Shown here: piece after piece, positions 32,450 through 44,561 of the stretch
Position numbering within the stretch: position 1 is the stretch's first letter
Layout: every line of letters begins with the position of its first letter
Source: Chytridium lagenaria
Taxonomy: Eukaryota > Chytridiomycota > Chytridiomycetes > Chytridiales > Chytridiaceae
Reading direction: 5' to 3'
DNA length: 64,000 nucleotides
Assembly (NCBI GenBank): GCA_025449115.1
Contig: JAHLKC010000089.1
Coordinates: forward strand, 107,882-171,881
Made by a program: the position numbers and the translations under genes
Notes under the pieces: model-generated
Database searches by the model: none
Told to the model about the DNA's origin: nothing
Seen by the model: the letters and a program-made list of their open reading frames with translations, nothing else

Positions 32450-34690
32450 CACTCTGACATCGCTCACGAGTGCCAAGAGTGTGGTCGTGGACACCCGATA
32501 ACGGAGCATCCATGGGGACATTCCACAGGGGACGCCTGTCGCCCCTGGGGTGGTGACAAGGCCTGGGCAAGCGCCAGCGGGAGGTGGTGTTGCCTGGCGC
32601 GCGGGTTGCGGTGGACGGGGGTTGTGTGGGCTTGGCCCACTTTATGCGCGCGTGGCTGCTTTTCCTGCCGGTCGCAATAACCACTTTGTTCTCCCATGGA
32701 AGCCAAGAAATCGTATTGTTTGCGACGTTTTTACCTCGAAACCAGTCGTATGCTGCTGTGGTGCGGCGGATCGGGGTGTTGGGGGTGGAGTTGGGTTGGG
32801 CGGGAACTGCGGCGGAGGTGTCTCCCCTTTCCCTCCTGGGTTTGGTTCGGGTCATCAATCACTTTGGTTGCAGTATGGCACGTTGCTTCATTTTTTGTCA
32901 GAGTTGGGTTCTCATCACCGGGCCTAGGGCTGGGACTGGTCTGGGATCCGGAGTAACGAGTCCGTGCGGCAGGGCTGACCAGCATTTGTTCGTTTGCGCC
33001 GCCACCAGCTCCCAACCAGCAGGCGGTGATTACACTCAACCATTTGGCTTTGCTGTGGCTTCCCCAGACGCAGACGCTCACGGCGTTCTGTGAAGAATTA
33101 CATTATTCACATGGCCTATGGCTCATAAGGACATTTTGTCTAAGTCCGTTGAGCTCCGTTATATCCCGCGTCATATTGAATCCTCCCTTCTTTTCCCTTT
33201 GGGTTTTTATATATACTTTTTCCCCACGTTTAAAGGGTTTTTATTGAAGGAGGTGGCGCGCATATGTGCCGTTTATGTGTGTGTGCATATGTTGTGTCTG
33301 TTATTTATTTGTATTTTGTGTATTACTTTAATATGAGAGATTTCTTGATTTAATTTGTACCTTGTTGAATTAAGTAGTTGATATTGAGTTGATCCCCTAT
33401 CCTCTATCACCACGCGCGTGGCCTCGCGGCGTGATCTCCCCTTCACTCTTAGTTGGATGATAGTCGACCCTCTGCCCCCTTACCACCTGGTGAAGCTGCA
33501 ATCCGGCCGTCTGAGACAGAAGGCTGTGATGGAACCCCTCCTCATTCACAGTGTCCTTTAGTCGAGGCTTGGTCAGCTATATTCCACCTCTGGTGCTCTC
33601 CGACCGGATGATCAGGCGCTAACGGCAGGCAATGAGTGAGGTTACCCTGTTCTAAGCTCTGAGAGGCAAACAAGAGCCCATGTTCCAAAAGGTGCCATAG
33701 TAGGGTGGCATGGAGACTTATAGCCATCCCCGATCGCCTGGAGACGATCTGGTGCTGATAATGGTTTAGAAGCAAGGTAAGTTGATAATGAAGATACTAA
33801 ACACGTTCCGTTCTCCCTTAAATAAGCAGAATCTCGCGATCACTCACCCACACCATCGCCAAACAACATTAACATCACTTAGATTCAGGAGTACATCCTG
33901 TCCCTAGGTGCTCTGTGGACTTGCTCTGCTGGAGCAACTCCTTTACTCTTCTCCCCTACCCCCTAGTCGAAGCTAGGTAGGGAGGGATGGGTCAAGAGAA
34001 GATCACAGTTCACGCAGTATCTGTTGTTTCTGGTAGGGCTTCCGGGGTTGGACGGGACGGGGGCGCTGCAGGTCCTTCTGGAGCTGATGCCATCCGGGGC
34101 GTGGGATTACCCGTTGTGGACGTTGGCGTCGGTGGCGGACACGGCGTGGGTTAAGGCGCAGTTGCAGCAGCTGTTGCGGTTCGTCGCAGGGGAGTCTAGT
34201 TTTTACAGTGGCGGCACAACGCATAACCTGTACAAAGGGGGGGGTTGAATGACTTGATGATTTGGGACCGCTGGACTTCGGAGGCTTTCTACCGCTACCT
34301 CCGCATCTGCCCGGAGCTTACTGTGTTGCTGTACCGACAGAAAGCTGGCGGGCCTGGGCGAGAGTCGACGGGCGGTACTGTGCCGACTCTTTTGCGGATT
34401 TGCCACTCTGCAGGATTGCGTGTTGGCGGGGTTGTCGCGTTGCATGCTTGTGCGCGATGTTTTTGCCGCACTGCATGCTTGCGTGCGCGCCGGGTCGTGA
34501 GGGCAGGGCGAGGTGTCGGGCGGCGCGTTCGCATCCGCGTCGGGGGTGGGGTAGGCACAACGTAGGTGCGGGTAGGGGAGGCGAGATCTTAGTCCCGTGC
34601 CGCGCTTGGCGCCGTGGGGCTCTGGGATCAGCCTCTTGCGTTCGTTTCGCCTACACAGTTTTCTCGCGTCATTTCACAGGACGTTTATGT
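32450..34690 (+). pseudogene. Tyrosine recombinase gene split by a solo LTR
   Basis: The GC-rich coding strand reads QQAVITLNHLALLWLPQTQT up to 33088. After the LTR it continues LPGLDGTGALQVLLELMPSG, then FYSGGTTHNLYKGG and IWDRWTSEAFYRYLRICPE (34.2-34.3 kb). The last part fits the end of Crypton/DIRS/Ngaro-type tyrosine recombinases (G-R/H-W-S-S-x-A-x3-Y), with the probable catalytic Tyr in FYRYLR. Removing the LTR and one GTTC copy restores one frame across the junction. A TGA near 34245 and other breaks show decay. I cannot choose between Crypton, Ngaro and DIRS because no RT was found with it. Confidence 0.6.
33089..34007 (+). mobile_element. Solo LTR-like repeat, copy B
   Basis: The copy runs TGTGAAGAATTACATTATTC to AAGATCACA, so it has TG...CA ends. 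It is flanked by GTTC at 33085-33088 and 34008-34011, a 4-bp target duplication. It is inverted relative to copy A. Length is 919 bp. Confidence 0.75.
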
Positions 34691-35501
34691 TGGGGTTACA
34701 CAGTCAGAGAAAAGCGGGAACAGACTAAATAAAAGAATTGTTGAACATTTGAACAAATGACAGATAACTTCAACATTTCTTAACGAGAGTTTGAAGGTCA
34801 CTTTGTAACTTATAATCTTCAACTTGGAGGAGCGGAATTGGGTACATATATCATCAATGGGATATACCTTGTTCATGTACTCTGGGGGGAAGTCATGGAT
34901 CATACTAGAAGAAACATCAAGCAAAGCCTTCGTTGTCTCAATACCATATATCTCACGTAGAGATGTGGGTGAGTCTGTAGTCGCCCTCTTTTCATCAAGG
35001 TGTGAGAATAGCTTACGTATCTCAAGTATTTCATAGGCGTAATGGAAATAGAAACGCCATCTCTAATCTTTACGCAACATGGTCTGTCTCGATCAGCAAG
35101 TAGGAAGTGGGAATGTTAACTCTTTTAGCCTCTTTATGTACGTACTTATTTCCTTTGAGGTCTTTACGGTTATTGACTTGAGCGCTTAAGTTTGCTCATA
35201 TGCAAAAAAAAACTCGACCTATTTTTGTTCTTTCCGAGAAAAAAGACATTTGTACTACACTGGAAATTGGTTAGCACTGACCAATCCACCGTCTCACCAG
35301 AGTCCGTCTTGACGCCTCACTCCCTCTCTCCATTCCCAACCTTTGGTTCCATTCTCCTCGCCACTGAAGGCCACTTCAATTCAATCTATATCATTCTCCT
35401 TTAAACCAAGAGGCATCCTCCATACCGAAGAGAGTCGAATAGAACAGCAAACACACAAAAGAAATAGACATCCCAAAAGTTGATCCTAATAATCTGCAAC
35501 C
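34691..35501. other. Intergenic between the transposon region and the expansin-like genes
   Basis: No gene is supported. From about 35.28 kb the sequence becomes C/T-rich (CTCCCTCTCTCCATTCCC), like a promoter and leader for the gene at 35502. Confidence 0.35.
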
Positions 35502-36696
35502 ATGATTGCCATCAAACTTCTCCTCTCAGTCACTGCACTCATTGCTGGAGTATCTGCTCAACTCAATGTGGGCGACAGTTTCATCGGAAGCGTCACTTAC
35601 TATGGTGAGCATGAACTCATTTTTGTCTCTTCCAAAAGTTCCTCTTTAACTGATATATATTTTTCCATCAAGGTGATGGCGGTGAAACCGGTGCTGACCC
35701 AACCCCCCACCGTAGACGAGGCGCCTGTGGCATGGAAAGAACTCCCGATGAGTAAGGAGTTTTTTGTTTGCTCTGATAGACTTACATTCGAATTTAGAGA
35801 CTACTTCGCAGCATTGTGGCAGCCCATGTGGAATGCGCATATGACAACATGGCCTAGTAGAGTCTGTGGGCAGTGTGTGAGCGTTACTTGTGCTCCAGGG
35901 AATAATTTGTGTCAGGGAAGATCGGTTGTTGTGCCCATTGCTGGTGAGATAATCTTTCAACTTAAGCTCCCGCTTTCTTTTGTTTAAATCTGTCATACTC
36001 ATTCAACGCTTCTTAGATTCCTGCCCTGGCTGCCATGAAAGCAGTGTTGACATCTCTCACGTTGCTTTCGGTCGCCTTGTAGGCTCATACGATAGGGCCA
36101 CCGAAATCGGAAGAATGTGAGAAGCTCCATTCGCCGTCACCTACTTTTTTTATTACCTATTTGTTTGTGTTTTTTCCTCATATCTTTTTAGGGCGATCTC
36201 TTGGACCGTTGTCGATTGCCCCGGCGTGTGGCCTTGGCCGCCTCTTCCTGAAGAAGGCGGATCCACCCCACAACCTCAACCGCAGCCTCAACCTCAACAG
36301 CCCCAACCTCAACAACCGGAACCCCAACAACCCCAACAACCCGAACCTTCTCCATCCTCGGAACCCTCTCCCGTACCCATTCCCGAGCCTTCCGCACCCC
36401 CCTCTACCTACCCCGAGCCCATCGAGACCGTCCCCACCATCAGTCTTGTGCCAACCTCCACCGCCGGCCTCGCCCCCATTTTCGTCCCCAATAACCCTCC
36501 GAAACTCGATCCATCCACCAGTGCCCCTGTGTTCGTTATGGAGGAGGAACCAGCGCCCGTTTTCCAGTTTGTGCAGGCGGATGGGTTCAACGTTATTAGT
36601 ACGGCGGCGGCCGAGCCCGCTGCGAAGAGTGGAGCTGAGAGGAATGTTGGTATCCTTGGATGGATGGTAGCAGTCGCTGCATGGATGATGGTTTGA
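35502..36696 (+). CDS. Secreted expansin-like (DPBB) protein with Pro/Gln-rich tail
   Basis: Five exons join in frame: 35502-35604, 35673-35751, 35798-35943, 36017-36116 and 36192-36696, all with GT-AG introns. The product has a signal peptide (MIAIKLLLSVTALIAGVSAQ). The double-psi beta-barrel part runs VTYYGDGGETGAD, CGQCVSVTCAPG, VVVPIADSCPGC, VDISHVAFGRLVG, ISWTVVDCPG. Then comes a linker of PQP repeats and a Pro/Ser/Thr region, ending in a hydrophobic tail (GWMVAVAAWMMV) that fits a GPI signal. Such proteins loosen or bind wall polysaccharide without hydrolysis. It is related to the two genes downstream but lacks their LysM modules. No frame break was found. Confidence 0.8.
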
Positions 36697-37460
36697 GGAG
36701 GGGGTGTGGAACTGAAAATGATTCACTGAAGTCTGTTTTAAACGTCTTCTTCGACATTTCGTCGTTTGTCTATAGTCAATTCTATTTCCTTTTTTGTCTT
36801 TTTTCTCGGTTTTGGAGCCTCTAATTTTCTTTTCTCGGTCTTAATACCTTTTCGACTCTATTCCTTTTGTTTTTCTTTATAGATTCTTTTTTTATTTTTT
36901 TTTGGCTTTGTTTTTACATCTATGAATCGGCTGCGCTCATCGACGTTTCACAGTTGTCTACTTTCGTTCTTATGGACTAAGATTGTTGACTGTCCGACGC
37001 TTCTCTTTCACTTTTCGTGCCTTGTTAACCCCAAGTTTTCCTTGCCTGTTAACGCGGGAATTTTTCTTTTTCTTTTTCTCTGTATGCGCTGCATCGACGT
37101 GCACATGCGCATATGTTCTAATAAACTCTGTTTGTGATTCTTTTTTTTTTAAGCTAGCTATATCTTAACTCAATTGAACAATTGCATAACGATAATAACT
37201 ACCAAACCCGAGATGAAAGTCTGCGCATCAGTTGAACATCATTCCTCGACTTTAATATCTGCCCTATCAAAACGCACCTGCTTTAAAAAAAAATGATTCA
37301 TCTAGCCTCAAACCTCCAATACATCCCTCCGTAATTGCCTCACTCCTTCCATCAAGAGGTCACTCGCCTCTATATCAATCACACCAATCTCGCTCCCAAT
37401 TTTAGACCATACCTTTTACACCCAAAACGCTCATCACCTTCCCTTCACAGCGCTCAAACC
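36697..37460. other. Intergenic with TTCTCGG motifs
   Basis: T-rich 3' flank with TTTTCTCGGT at about 36801 and TTTCTCGGTC at 36831, motifs shared with the 3' flanks of the two downstream paralogues. No gene is supported. Confidence 0.4.
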
Positions 37461-38494
37461 ATGCTGTCAGCAACGCTCCCCGACAAAAGCCTTCGAGATT
37501 CCGGTGTCACGCTTTCTGAAGAGGCATCGGTCAAGACCCTTGTGAATGAACTTTTGGCGAAAGTCAATAAACTTGCAGAATTGATGATTGTGATGGGCAT
37601 TCGACAGGAGGTGATGGAGAAGAGGCTCATGGTGATGATGGAGAGACGCCCGGAGACGGGTGCGGAGAAGGAGGGGTGATAAGGGTAAGGAGGGATTTAG
37701 TAACGTGACGGTTGTTGAGAGCGCGAACGGGTCGCAACTTGATATGGCCACCAAAATGTGCGACGAACTCGAGGCTAGGGGTGAAACTGGAAAAGATGTT
37801 GGGACATGGTGACGGGTTGATGGGGACGCGGGAGGGTCGCAACGTGAGCTTGACACAAACCATCACCACAAAATGCCACGAGATTCTTGAAAACCGCAAC
37901 GGCACTATGACGCATGTAGACGCGTGCTCCTTACCATCAGCTCCCACCACCCCTTTCGACAATGTCACGAACAAGTCAGACTCTCCTAGCGGTAAGTGTT
38001 TCGATGTTTTACCCCTACGCTTCACATCTAACTCGCTGCTATCATTAACTATATATAAGATAACCCATATTTCACCCCACCGACCTCCACCCCTCCTCGT
38101 CCGCCCAGTCCCCCATGCCTCCGCCTAAGCCTCCACCCCCGTTTCGTCCCTCACGCCCTCCCAATCTCCGCAACCGGCCGTCTATACCTCTCCCGAACCG
38201 GTGTCCAACGTCATCCGCCGCAAAAACGACCCGTGAAAGAATCCGAGGTATCGCAAGAACGCCCGAAACCGGCAACGCTTACGGATGCTGCAGTGCATGT
38301 GGTGAAATACATTACACCTATTTGCGTGCAGGAGATGGTGATGACGACGGTAAACGTCGGGAAGGAGGTTGGGGAGGTGGGGATTAGGGAATTTGTGAGT
38401 AGAAGGGTTGAGGGGGCTGTGGGTGACCTAAGGAGAGGAGTAGCGGGGGTAGTGGGGAGGTGGTTAGGGCATTGGGGAGGACGAACTTGTGAAT
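37461..38494 (+). CDS. Hypothetical protein, frame-broken
   Basis: The ATG at 37461 opens MLSATLPDKSLRDSGVTLSE with a helical stretch (VNELLAKVNKLAELMIVMG). Coding-like text continues in other frames: SNVTVVESANGSQLDMATKM near 37700, then GRNVSLTQTITTKCHEILEN near 37850, then an intron at about 37991-38058 (GTAAGT...ATAAG). The last part is SQERPKPATLTDAAVHVVKY, ending near 38494 with Val/Gly-rich helices. No family is recognised. The breaks may be sequence errors. Confidence 0.35.
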
Positions 38495-39973
38495 GAGGAT
38501 GTGGCGAGAATTCTGTTGGGCCACGTTTGCTTTTTTTTTTTTTTTTTGGAGTTTTTTCAATTATACCAGCTGCTGCTTATAGTAATTATTGCGATTATAC
38601 GTTATAAGCTCTTCTGGCTTCTCTTTCTTTTTTCACATCTATATAGTTTGCTACTTTTTTGATGCCAGCTTCCATTTCATCTCTGTTTTTCTTTGCTGTT
38701 TGGAGGCTGACTTTGGAGACACGATACATGGAGCTCCAGAAATAATGGCGTGACGTTTAAGTGGACTATGCATCAGTATCACATATTTAATGTTAAACCT
38801 TTCAAATAAATATTACATAAAAGTCAACAGTTATTATAATTATATGCTCTCTGGATATGAAAATAAACGTGGATGTTTTCTTTCAGCCATCGCGATTTAT
38901 CCAAATCCTGATGCAGATACCTCGCGAACATAAAACGCTATTTCACGACAAGTTGGGGGTGTAACGCCGTCGTTCTAAGCTCCATACATTCCAATATAGG
39001 TAGTCTACAGTTGGTAGAAGTTTGGATCATTTCCGTTCACCCTAACTTTCCTGGCGTGAACAACACTTTAGAGTTTTTCCCCTTCCTTACAAACGTCGAC
39101 ACAAACTCGTAACAAAGCTTTAATCAAAAAATCTGGCTTATACAAACTGTAGCCAGGAAGCATATCTTTCGAATGAGCTATAAAAAAAGTTTATTTATTT
39201 AATGAAAAGTCCCTAAATGAGCGATGGAACGCACAATAAGGCATGTTTGACTTTAGCCTTCAATAAGTACATGAGAAGTAGCTCCATTGAGGCGATCGGT
39301 ATATCAGTCTGTAGCTAGCTGCATCAAGATTCACTGTGTAAAGTTTTACCTGAATGCCGTTCACCGTTCACGCACAGTGAAAACAACACTCCGACGCGGC
39401 AGTTTTCTATAATTGATTATATATGGACGTTTTTTTCCTAATTGTCTAATTAATTTTGGCCAGGACATTTAATTAGTAAAAAAAAATTTTCTGGAGTCCA
39501 CCCTTAAATTGTTGATTCCATCATCAAATCCATGTCTGCCTCACGAAAATGACGTTGTTTTTTGTTTGTCTTTGCTGGTGGCGGCCTTGACTGGACTTTC
39601 AAGACTAAACGAGTTTGTCCGAAATCGGATACACCGTCAGCCCGGCCTCCGTGTTTCAAATTCCAATAGTATAGGTGAGCCAAAGTTTCTGGTTGACTTT
39701 AAGGGTTACACAATAGTAGTACCAAAGCTTGTCAGGACCGCCCTCTTGGGTTTAGTTAATCTAATTGGTGGCTGCAAGTGGACCAAAGCCCAATCCAATT
39801 CGGACTTTCTTCAATTCACGACCTTCATCTTTCACCTCCAACGATCGTCTCACCTTTATCCAAACTTGCCTTTCATCAGAAAAAGAAAGTCATTGCTCCA
39901 TCCCCCCTTCACTCCTCACCTCACCCACTCCTCTCATCCACCACACACACAGCACTCCACGACTGCCTATACC
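38495..39973. other. Intergenic, AT-rich, no supported gene
   Basis: I see poly-T near 38530, AT-rich sequence without open frames to 39.48 kb, and then a C-rich leader just before the ATG at 39974. Confidence 0.4.
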
Positions 39974-41848
39974 ATGATCGTAGGAACACTCTTGGCGGCC
40001 GTCGTTGCCACCCTCAGTCTCACCGCATCCCCAACCGATGCCTTCCAACTCTTCAACTCCACAGCTGGCATCGCAAAGCGTTCTCACCTCGATCGCCGTC
40101 AACTTCAATCCGGCATCACCTTTTCGGGTTCCGCCAACCTACTATGGTAACCCCATCTCCCCTTTTTTTCTCTTCTCTGTTAACAATCTCTTTCAGGCAG
40201 CTCACCCAGTGATCCACCACCCATGTGTGCCCCTGCTTGTGGTGCATGTGGGCCTGCGTTCATTCCACAGAACCCTAACTACTTTGCGGCATTGTCTTTG
40301 AACACGTTCTCGGCCTCGAGCCCTGGTGGAAACTCTTACGCGAACCCAATCTGTGGACAGTGTGCGCATGTCTTCAAAGATGGCAATAAAGTCGTTGTGC
40401 CGATTGTTGGTGAGTTGAATTTTTGTTCTTTGTGTTGGAGAATGGAGTGGTTCACTGGGAGGTTGTGACTCCAAGGGATCACACATTCAATCGATTCTCT
40501 TGGCAACCTTTGATATCATTATTTTGTCCTTCATTGAAACCTGACAATTCTCTTAAAACGCAACTTCATAGATGCCTGTCCCGGATGCGCCAACTACGGA
40601 CCCACCTCCCTCGATCTCTCCCAACAAGCTTTCGGTGAACTCGTAGGTGGCTACGAGGCCGCCGCCCGCATCGGCCGTACCACCATTACCTGGACGATCG
40701 GTCCCTGCGAATGTGGCAAAGGCGCTGGCTCCAACTACAACTGTGGCGGTAACCCTCCTCAACCTTCTCCCCAACCTTCTCCTCAGCCTCCCACCGGTGG
40801 AAGCTGCTCCGGCAGTACTCACAGGATCGTCTCCGGCGATCTTTGCTTCCAACTCGCAGCAAGATATAGCATCTCTCTCAATACGCTCATCTCCCTCAAC
40901 TCCAACCTCAACTGCAACAACCTTCAAATCGGTTCCGTTCTATGCGTAGGAAACGGTGGTGGATCTCCAGCTCCTTCCCAACCTCCATCCCCTGCTCCGT
41001 CCCAACCGCCTCAACCCCCAACCTCTGGCACCTGCTCGAAACCTTACACCATCATTTCCGGTGACATCTGCTTTAACATTGCCAAAGAGGCTCAAATCGA
41101 CCTTAATACCCTCCTCTCCTTAAACGCCGGTCTCCAATGCCAGAACCTTCAAATCGGTGACGTCATCTGTCTCTCCCGCTCAGGTTCCCCAGCTCCCTCC
41201 CCAGCTCCTTCTCCAACCCCCTCCCCATCCCCTCCCACCTGCGCAAGAACATACACGATCATTAGCGGTGACATTTGCTTCAACATTGCCCGTAACGCCA
41301 GCCTCGACCTCAACACTTTTCTCTCTCTCAACCCCGGCCTCAACTGCCAAAACCTTCAAATCGGCGCTGAAGTCTGTCTCCCCCCGTTAGGCTACCAAGG
41401 TCCCGCCCCATCACCACCCCCTCCCACCTCAGGCACCTGTCCCAATTCCTACACGGTCCAAAGCGGTGACTTTTGCTTCAAAATTGCCGTCGCCGCTGGT
41501 ATCGACGTTAACGGTCTCATCTCCCTCAACCCCGGACTTAAATGCGAGAATCTCCAGATCGGCGCTGTTCTCTGTCTCCCGCGTTCAAGTCTCACCCGTG
41601 GTGCACTTGGCGGTGATATCATTGTCAAGGGTGAGCCTTTGGTCAAGAGCGAGTCTTTAGTCAACTCTGTCTCTGGAACCGCTTGCAATAAAGAAAAGGA
41701 ATGGAGGAAGTGTGATGATGAGGCGAGTGGATGGTACTTGTGTGATGCTGAGAAGGGGATTTGGAAGGATTTGACGAAATGTTCCGATGGGAAGAAATGT
41801 TTTGCGTTTGGGAGCGCAAAGGGTGGGTTGGGAGCTTACTGTGCTTAA
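39974..41848 (+). CDS. Secreted expansin-like protein with four LysM domains
   Basis: Exons are 39974-40146, 40197-40409 and 40572-41848. A signal peptide is followed by dibasic sites (GIAKRSHLDRR), possible Kex2-type processing. The DPBB part has CAPACGACG, CGQCAHVFKDG, VVVPIVDACPGCANYG, LDLSQQAFGELVGG and ITWTIGPCEC. Four LysM modules follow at about 40806, 41032, 41241 and 41438, each with SGD.C..IA, LNxxLxC and NLQIG, separated by Pro/Ser linkers. The tail (41683-41848) has KEWRKCDD, WYLCD and KCSDGKKCFAFGSA, resembling CBM19-type Cys-rich chitin-binding modules. LysM binds chitin oligomers, so the likely role is wall binding or loosening. One extra base near 40132 breaks frame before the first intron. 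Confidence 0.82.
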
Positions 41849-42896
41849 ACTCTTCTTTTTCAGTTGTAATGTGTTGGCGTAATTCTATTTAGAGCTGTGC
41901 TTATTTTTATTCGCTCTACTTTTCTCGGTTCTTTCCGACCTCTCATTCTATAAGTACGTCAATATGTGTTGGTGACGCCTTTCTTATCCTTTTCTCTTTC
42001 TCGGTCTCGACCATACTCTTATCCTCTCACTTTCCTTTTTGAAAAGAGTTTCTTTTCTTTCGGTATCTTTTACTCGTCTTGTCTTTGCGTCGATTGTCAG
42101 TTTGGCCCATTCTCATTTTAAGGAGGCATTTAAAGCCTATCTTTTCGTTTTCTCGGTTATCATCTCCTTTACCCTAACAAAGGTTGTTTAAAGAGCTGTG
42201 TTTATTTGCGCTCTATTCTCATCAGAAAGTGGGGCATTCTCATTATTTACTTTTGGTGATGCCCTTTCTTATCCATTTTCCTTTTCTCGATGTTTATGTG
42301 TCGAATGCCAAAAAAAAATTTCTATTGTTTTATAATGCGTTGATGTTTGTGCTTTCTTGGCTTGTTTTATCGAGTTTTTGGAGTAAAAGTTTAAACCGGA
42401 CTTGTTTCGCCTGTTGAAACAGGCGAAACGCTTTAGCGGGTGTTTCTTTGTTCCCCGATAATTAAACCATTAAACCATAAATCACGGCTTATTGGAGTCA
42501 GTTGCAATTAAATGTTTCATCCTTTCAGGAAAAAGAGTTTCCGGCGTCAAATCATATTTACACCACGCCAAAAACGCGTACTTACTTGAGCCAACTTTCC
42601 ATTTATTCTCCGATGCAGCATTTTAAGAGGCAAATAAAGTTATAAACCCCGCGTGCATATAAAATTATTTGATATTTTTTCCATTGATTTTAATCGGCAA
42701 TCGCTGGCTGGTGGCTGTGGACTGTATTCGGACTGATTTTTTTATTTTTATTTTTTATTTTTTTTATTTTATTTTATTTTTCATCTCGTTTAGGTTTTTG
42801 TGGTTTGTCTTCCACCACCGCACATATATAAAGTAAAGCACCTCCCGTAACGTTACCTTCATTGCCTCTCACCTCAACGTTATAGACCCGATCATC
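41849..42896. other. Intergenic with duplicated TTCTCGG module and a perfect hairpin
   Basis: A 3' flank module (AGAGCTGTGCTTATTT ... CGCTCTA ... TTATCC ... TTCTCGG) at about 41889-42010 recurs, diverged, at 42187-42295. A 12-bp perfect inverted repeat lies at 42404-42429. TATATAAA at about 42823 suits a TATA box about 70 bp before the next ATG. Confidence 0.5.
42404..42429. repeat. Perfect 12-bp inverted repeat
   Basis: GTTTCGCCTGTT and AACAGGCGAAAC flank a two-base centre GA. It lies in the spacer between the two LysM genes. Function is unknown; a transcript-end hairpin or a transposon footprint is possible. Confidence 0.85.
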
Positions 42897-44561
42897 ATGC
42901 TCGTCGGAACACTCTTCACAGTCCTCCTCGCCGTCTCCACCACGGACGCCTTCCAACTCTTCAACGCCACTGTCGGCATCGCCAAGCGTTCTTCCCACCT
43001 CGCCCGCCGTCAACTCCAATCGGGCGTCACCTTCTCCGGCTCCGCAACCTACTATGGTAAACATCACCCTTACTTCTTTTATGTACTGACACATCCTTCC
43101 AGGCAGCTCCAGCGGTGATCCGCCTCCCATGTGTGCCCCTGCTTGTGGTGCATGTGGTCGCGACTACATCCCTCAAAACCCAAACTACTTTGCGGCGTTA
43201 TCGATCAACACGTTTTCGGCACAGAATGTGAACGGAAACCCGAATTTGAACCCGATCTGTGGACAGTGTGCACATGTGTTTAAGGATGGAAGGAGAGTTG
43301 TTGTACCGATTGTTGGTAAGTAGTTGCTTTAAATGGCATTGTCGGTTCACTCTTCACTCTACGATCAAGAAAGCCGTTTTCATTTAAAACGTTAAACTAT
43401 TCCATCATCAATGCTCTATGCTCTACGATCAAAACCAAAACCTTTATAGCGTCTTTATTAACAATCAACTTTACCAGACGCCTGCCCCGGATGCGCAAAC
43501 TACGGTCCCCATTCCCTCGACCTCTCCCAACAAGCCTTTGGCGAACTCGTCGGCGGCTACGACGCCGCAGCCCGTATCGGCCGCACAACCATCACCTGGA
43601 CAATCGGACCCTGCGAATGTCGTCGCGGCGCCGGAAACCGTGATCACTGCAGTGGCGGCTCCACACCTCCCCGTCCTCCGCCAGCCAACCCCGCCCCAGC
43701 CAACCCTGCCCCAGCAACTCCTGGATGCTCACGATCCCACACCATCCGATCTGGAGATATGTGTTATCGGCTTGCAGACACTTACGGGATCTCGGTCGAA
43801 CGGCTCTCGTCGATCAACGCGGGACTCAATTGCGTGAATTTGCAGATTGGTCAAGTTATCTGTGTCAGTGGCGGATCCTCCCCTGCCCCTGCCCCTGCTC
43901 CCGCTCCTGCACCTGCTCCCGCTCCGGCCCCGCCCCTGCTCCTTCAACCGGTGGCATCTGTACCCGCTCCTACACAGTTCGCTTCCGCGACATCTGCGTT
44001 AACATTGCCAGTGCCGCCGGAATCGACCTAAACGCTCTCCTCTCCCTTAACCCTGGTCTCCAATGCCAATACCTCCAAATCGGTGCCGTTCTCTGTCTTT
44101 CCCGTAGTGGTGCATCCTCCCCTGCTCCAGCGCCTGCACCAGCCCCCGCTCCTTCCAGCGGCGGCTGCACGAGGACACACAATATCCGATCAGGTGATAC
44201 GTGCTATGTCATTGCTCAAAACAATGGGATGGACCTGAACACAATTTACTCGTTGAACAGGGGCGTCAACTGCGAGAACCTCCAGATTGGCGCTTCATTG
44301 TGTCTTGCACGTGGAGGGATTACGAGGGGTGCTGCTGCAGTTGATGACGATGCGTTCACTGTGAAGGGTGAGGCGTTGATTGTTGGCGGTAAAACTGGAC
44401 AATCGTGTGATGGGAACAAGGAGTGGAGGACTTGTGATGGAGACAGTGGGTTCTTTGAATGCGTTGGTGAAAAGTGGGGGGAGGTGAGGAAATGTGACGA
44501 TGGGAAAAAATGTTTTGCGTTTGGAAGTGCGAGGGGAGGTGTCGGGGCTTATTGCGCTTAA
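42897..44561 (+). CDS. Secreted expansin-like protein with three LysM domains
   Basis: Exons are 42897-43056, 43103-43315 and 43478-44561, with intron positions and phases the same as in the gene at 39974. The signal peptide and GIAKRSSHLARRQ processing region are followed by the same DPBB motifs (CAPACGACG, CGQCAHVFKDG, DACPGCANYG, ITWTIGPCECRRG). LysM modules start near 43727, 43960 and 44166, separated by long Ala-Pro linkers. The tail (KEWRTCDGD, KCDDGKKCFAFGSARGG) is the same Cys-rich module. The frame breaks in the Ala-Pro linker near 43930 (one C short in GCCCCG). It is a tandem duplicate with one LysM fewer. Confidence 0.8.

Noticed and set aside
36178..36726. 182-codon minus-strand frame rich in Gly/Leu/Arg
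   Set aside because: It is the mirror of the Pro/Gln-rich exon of the expansin-like gene.
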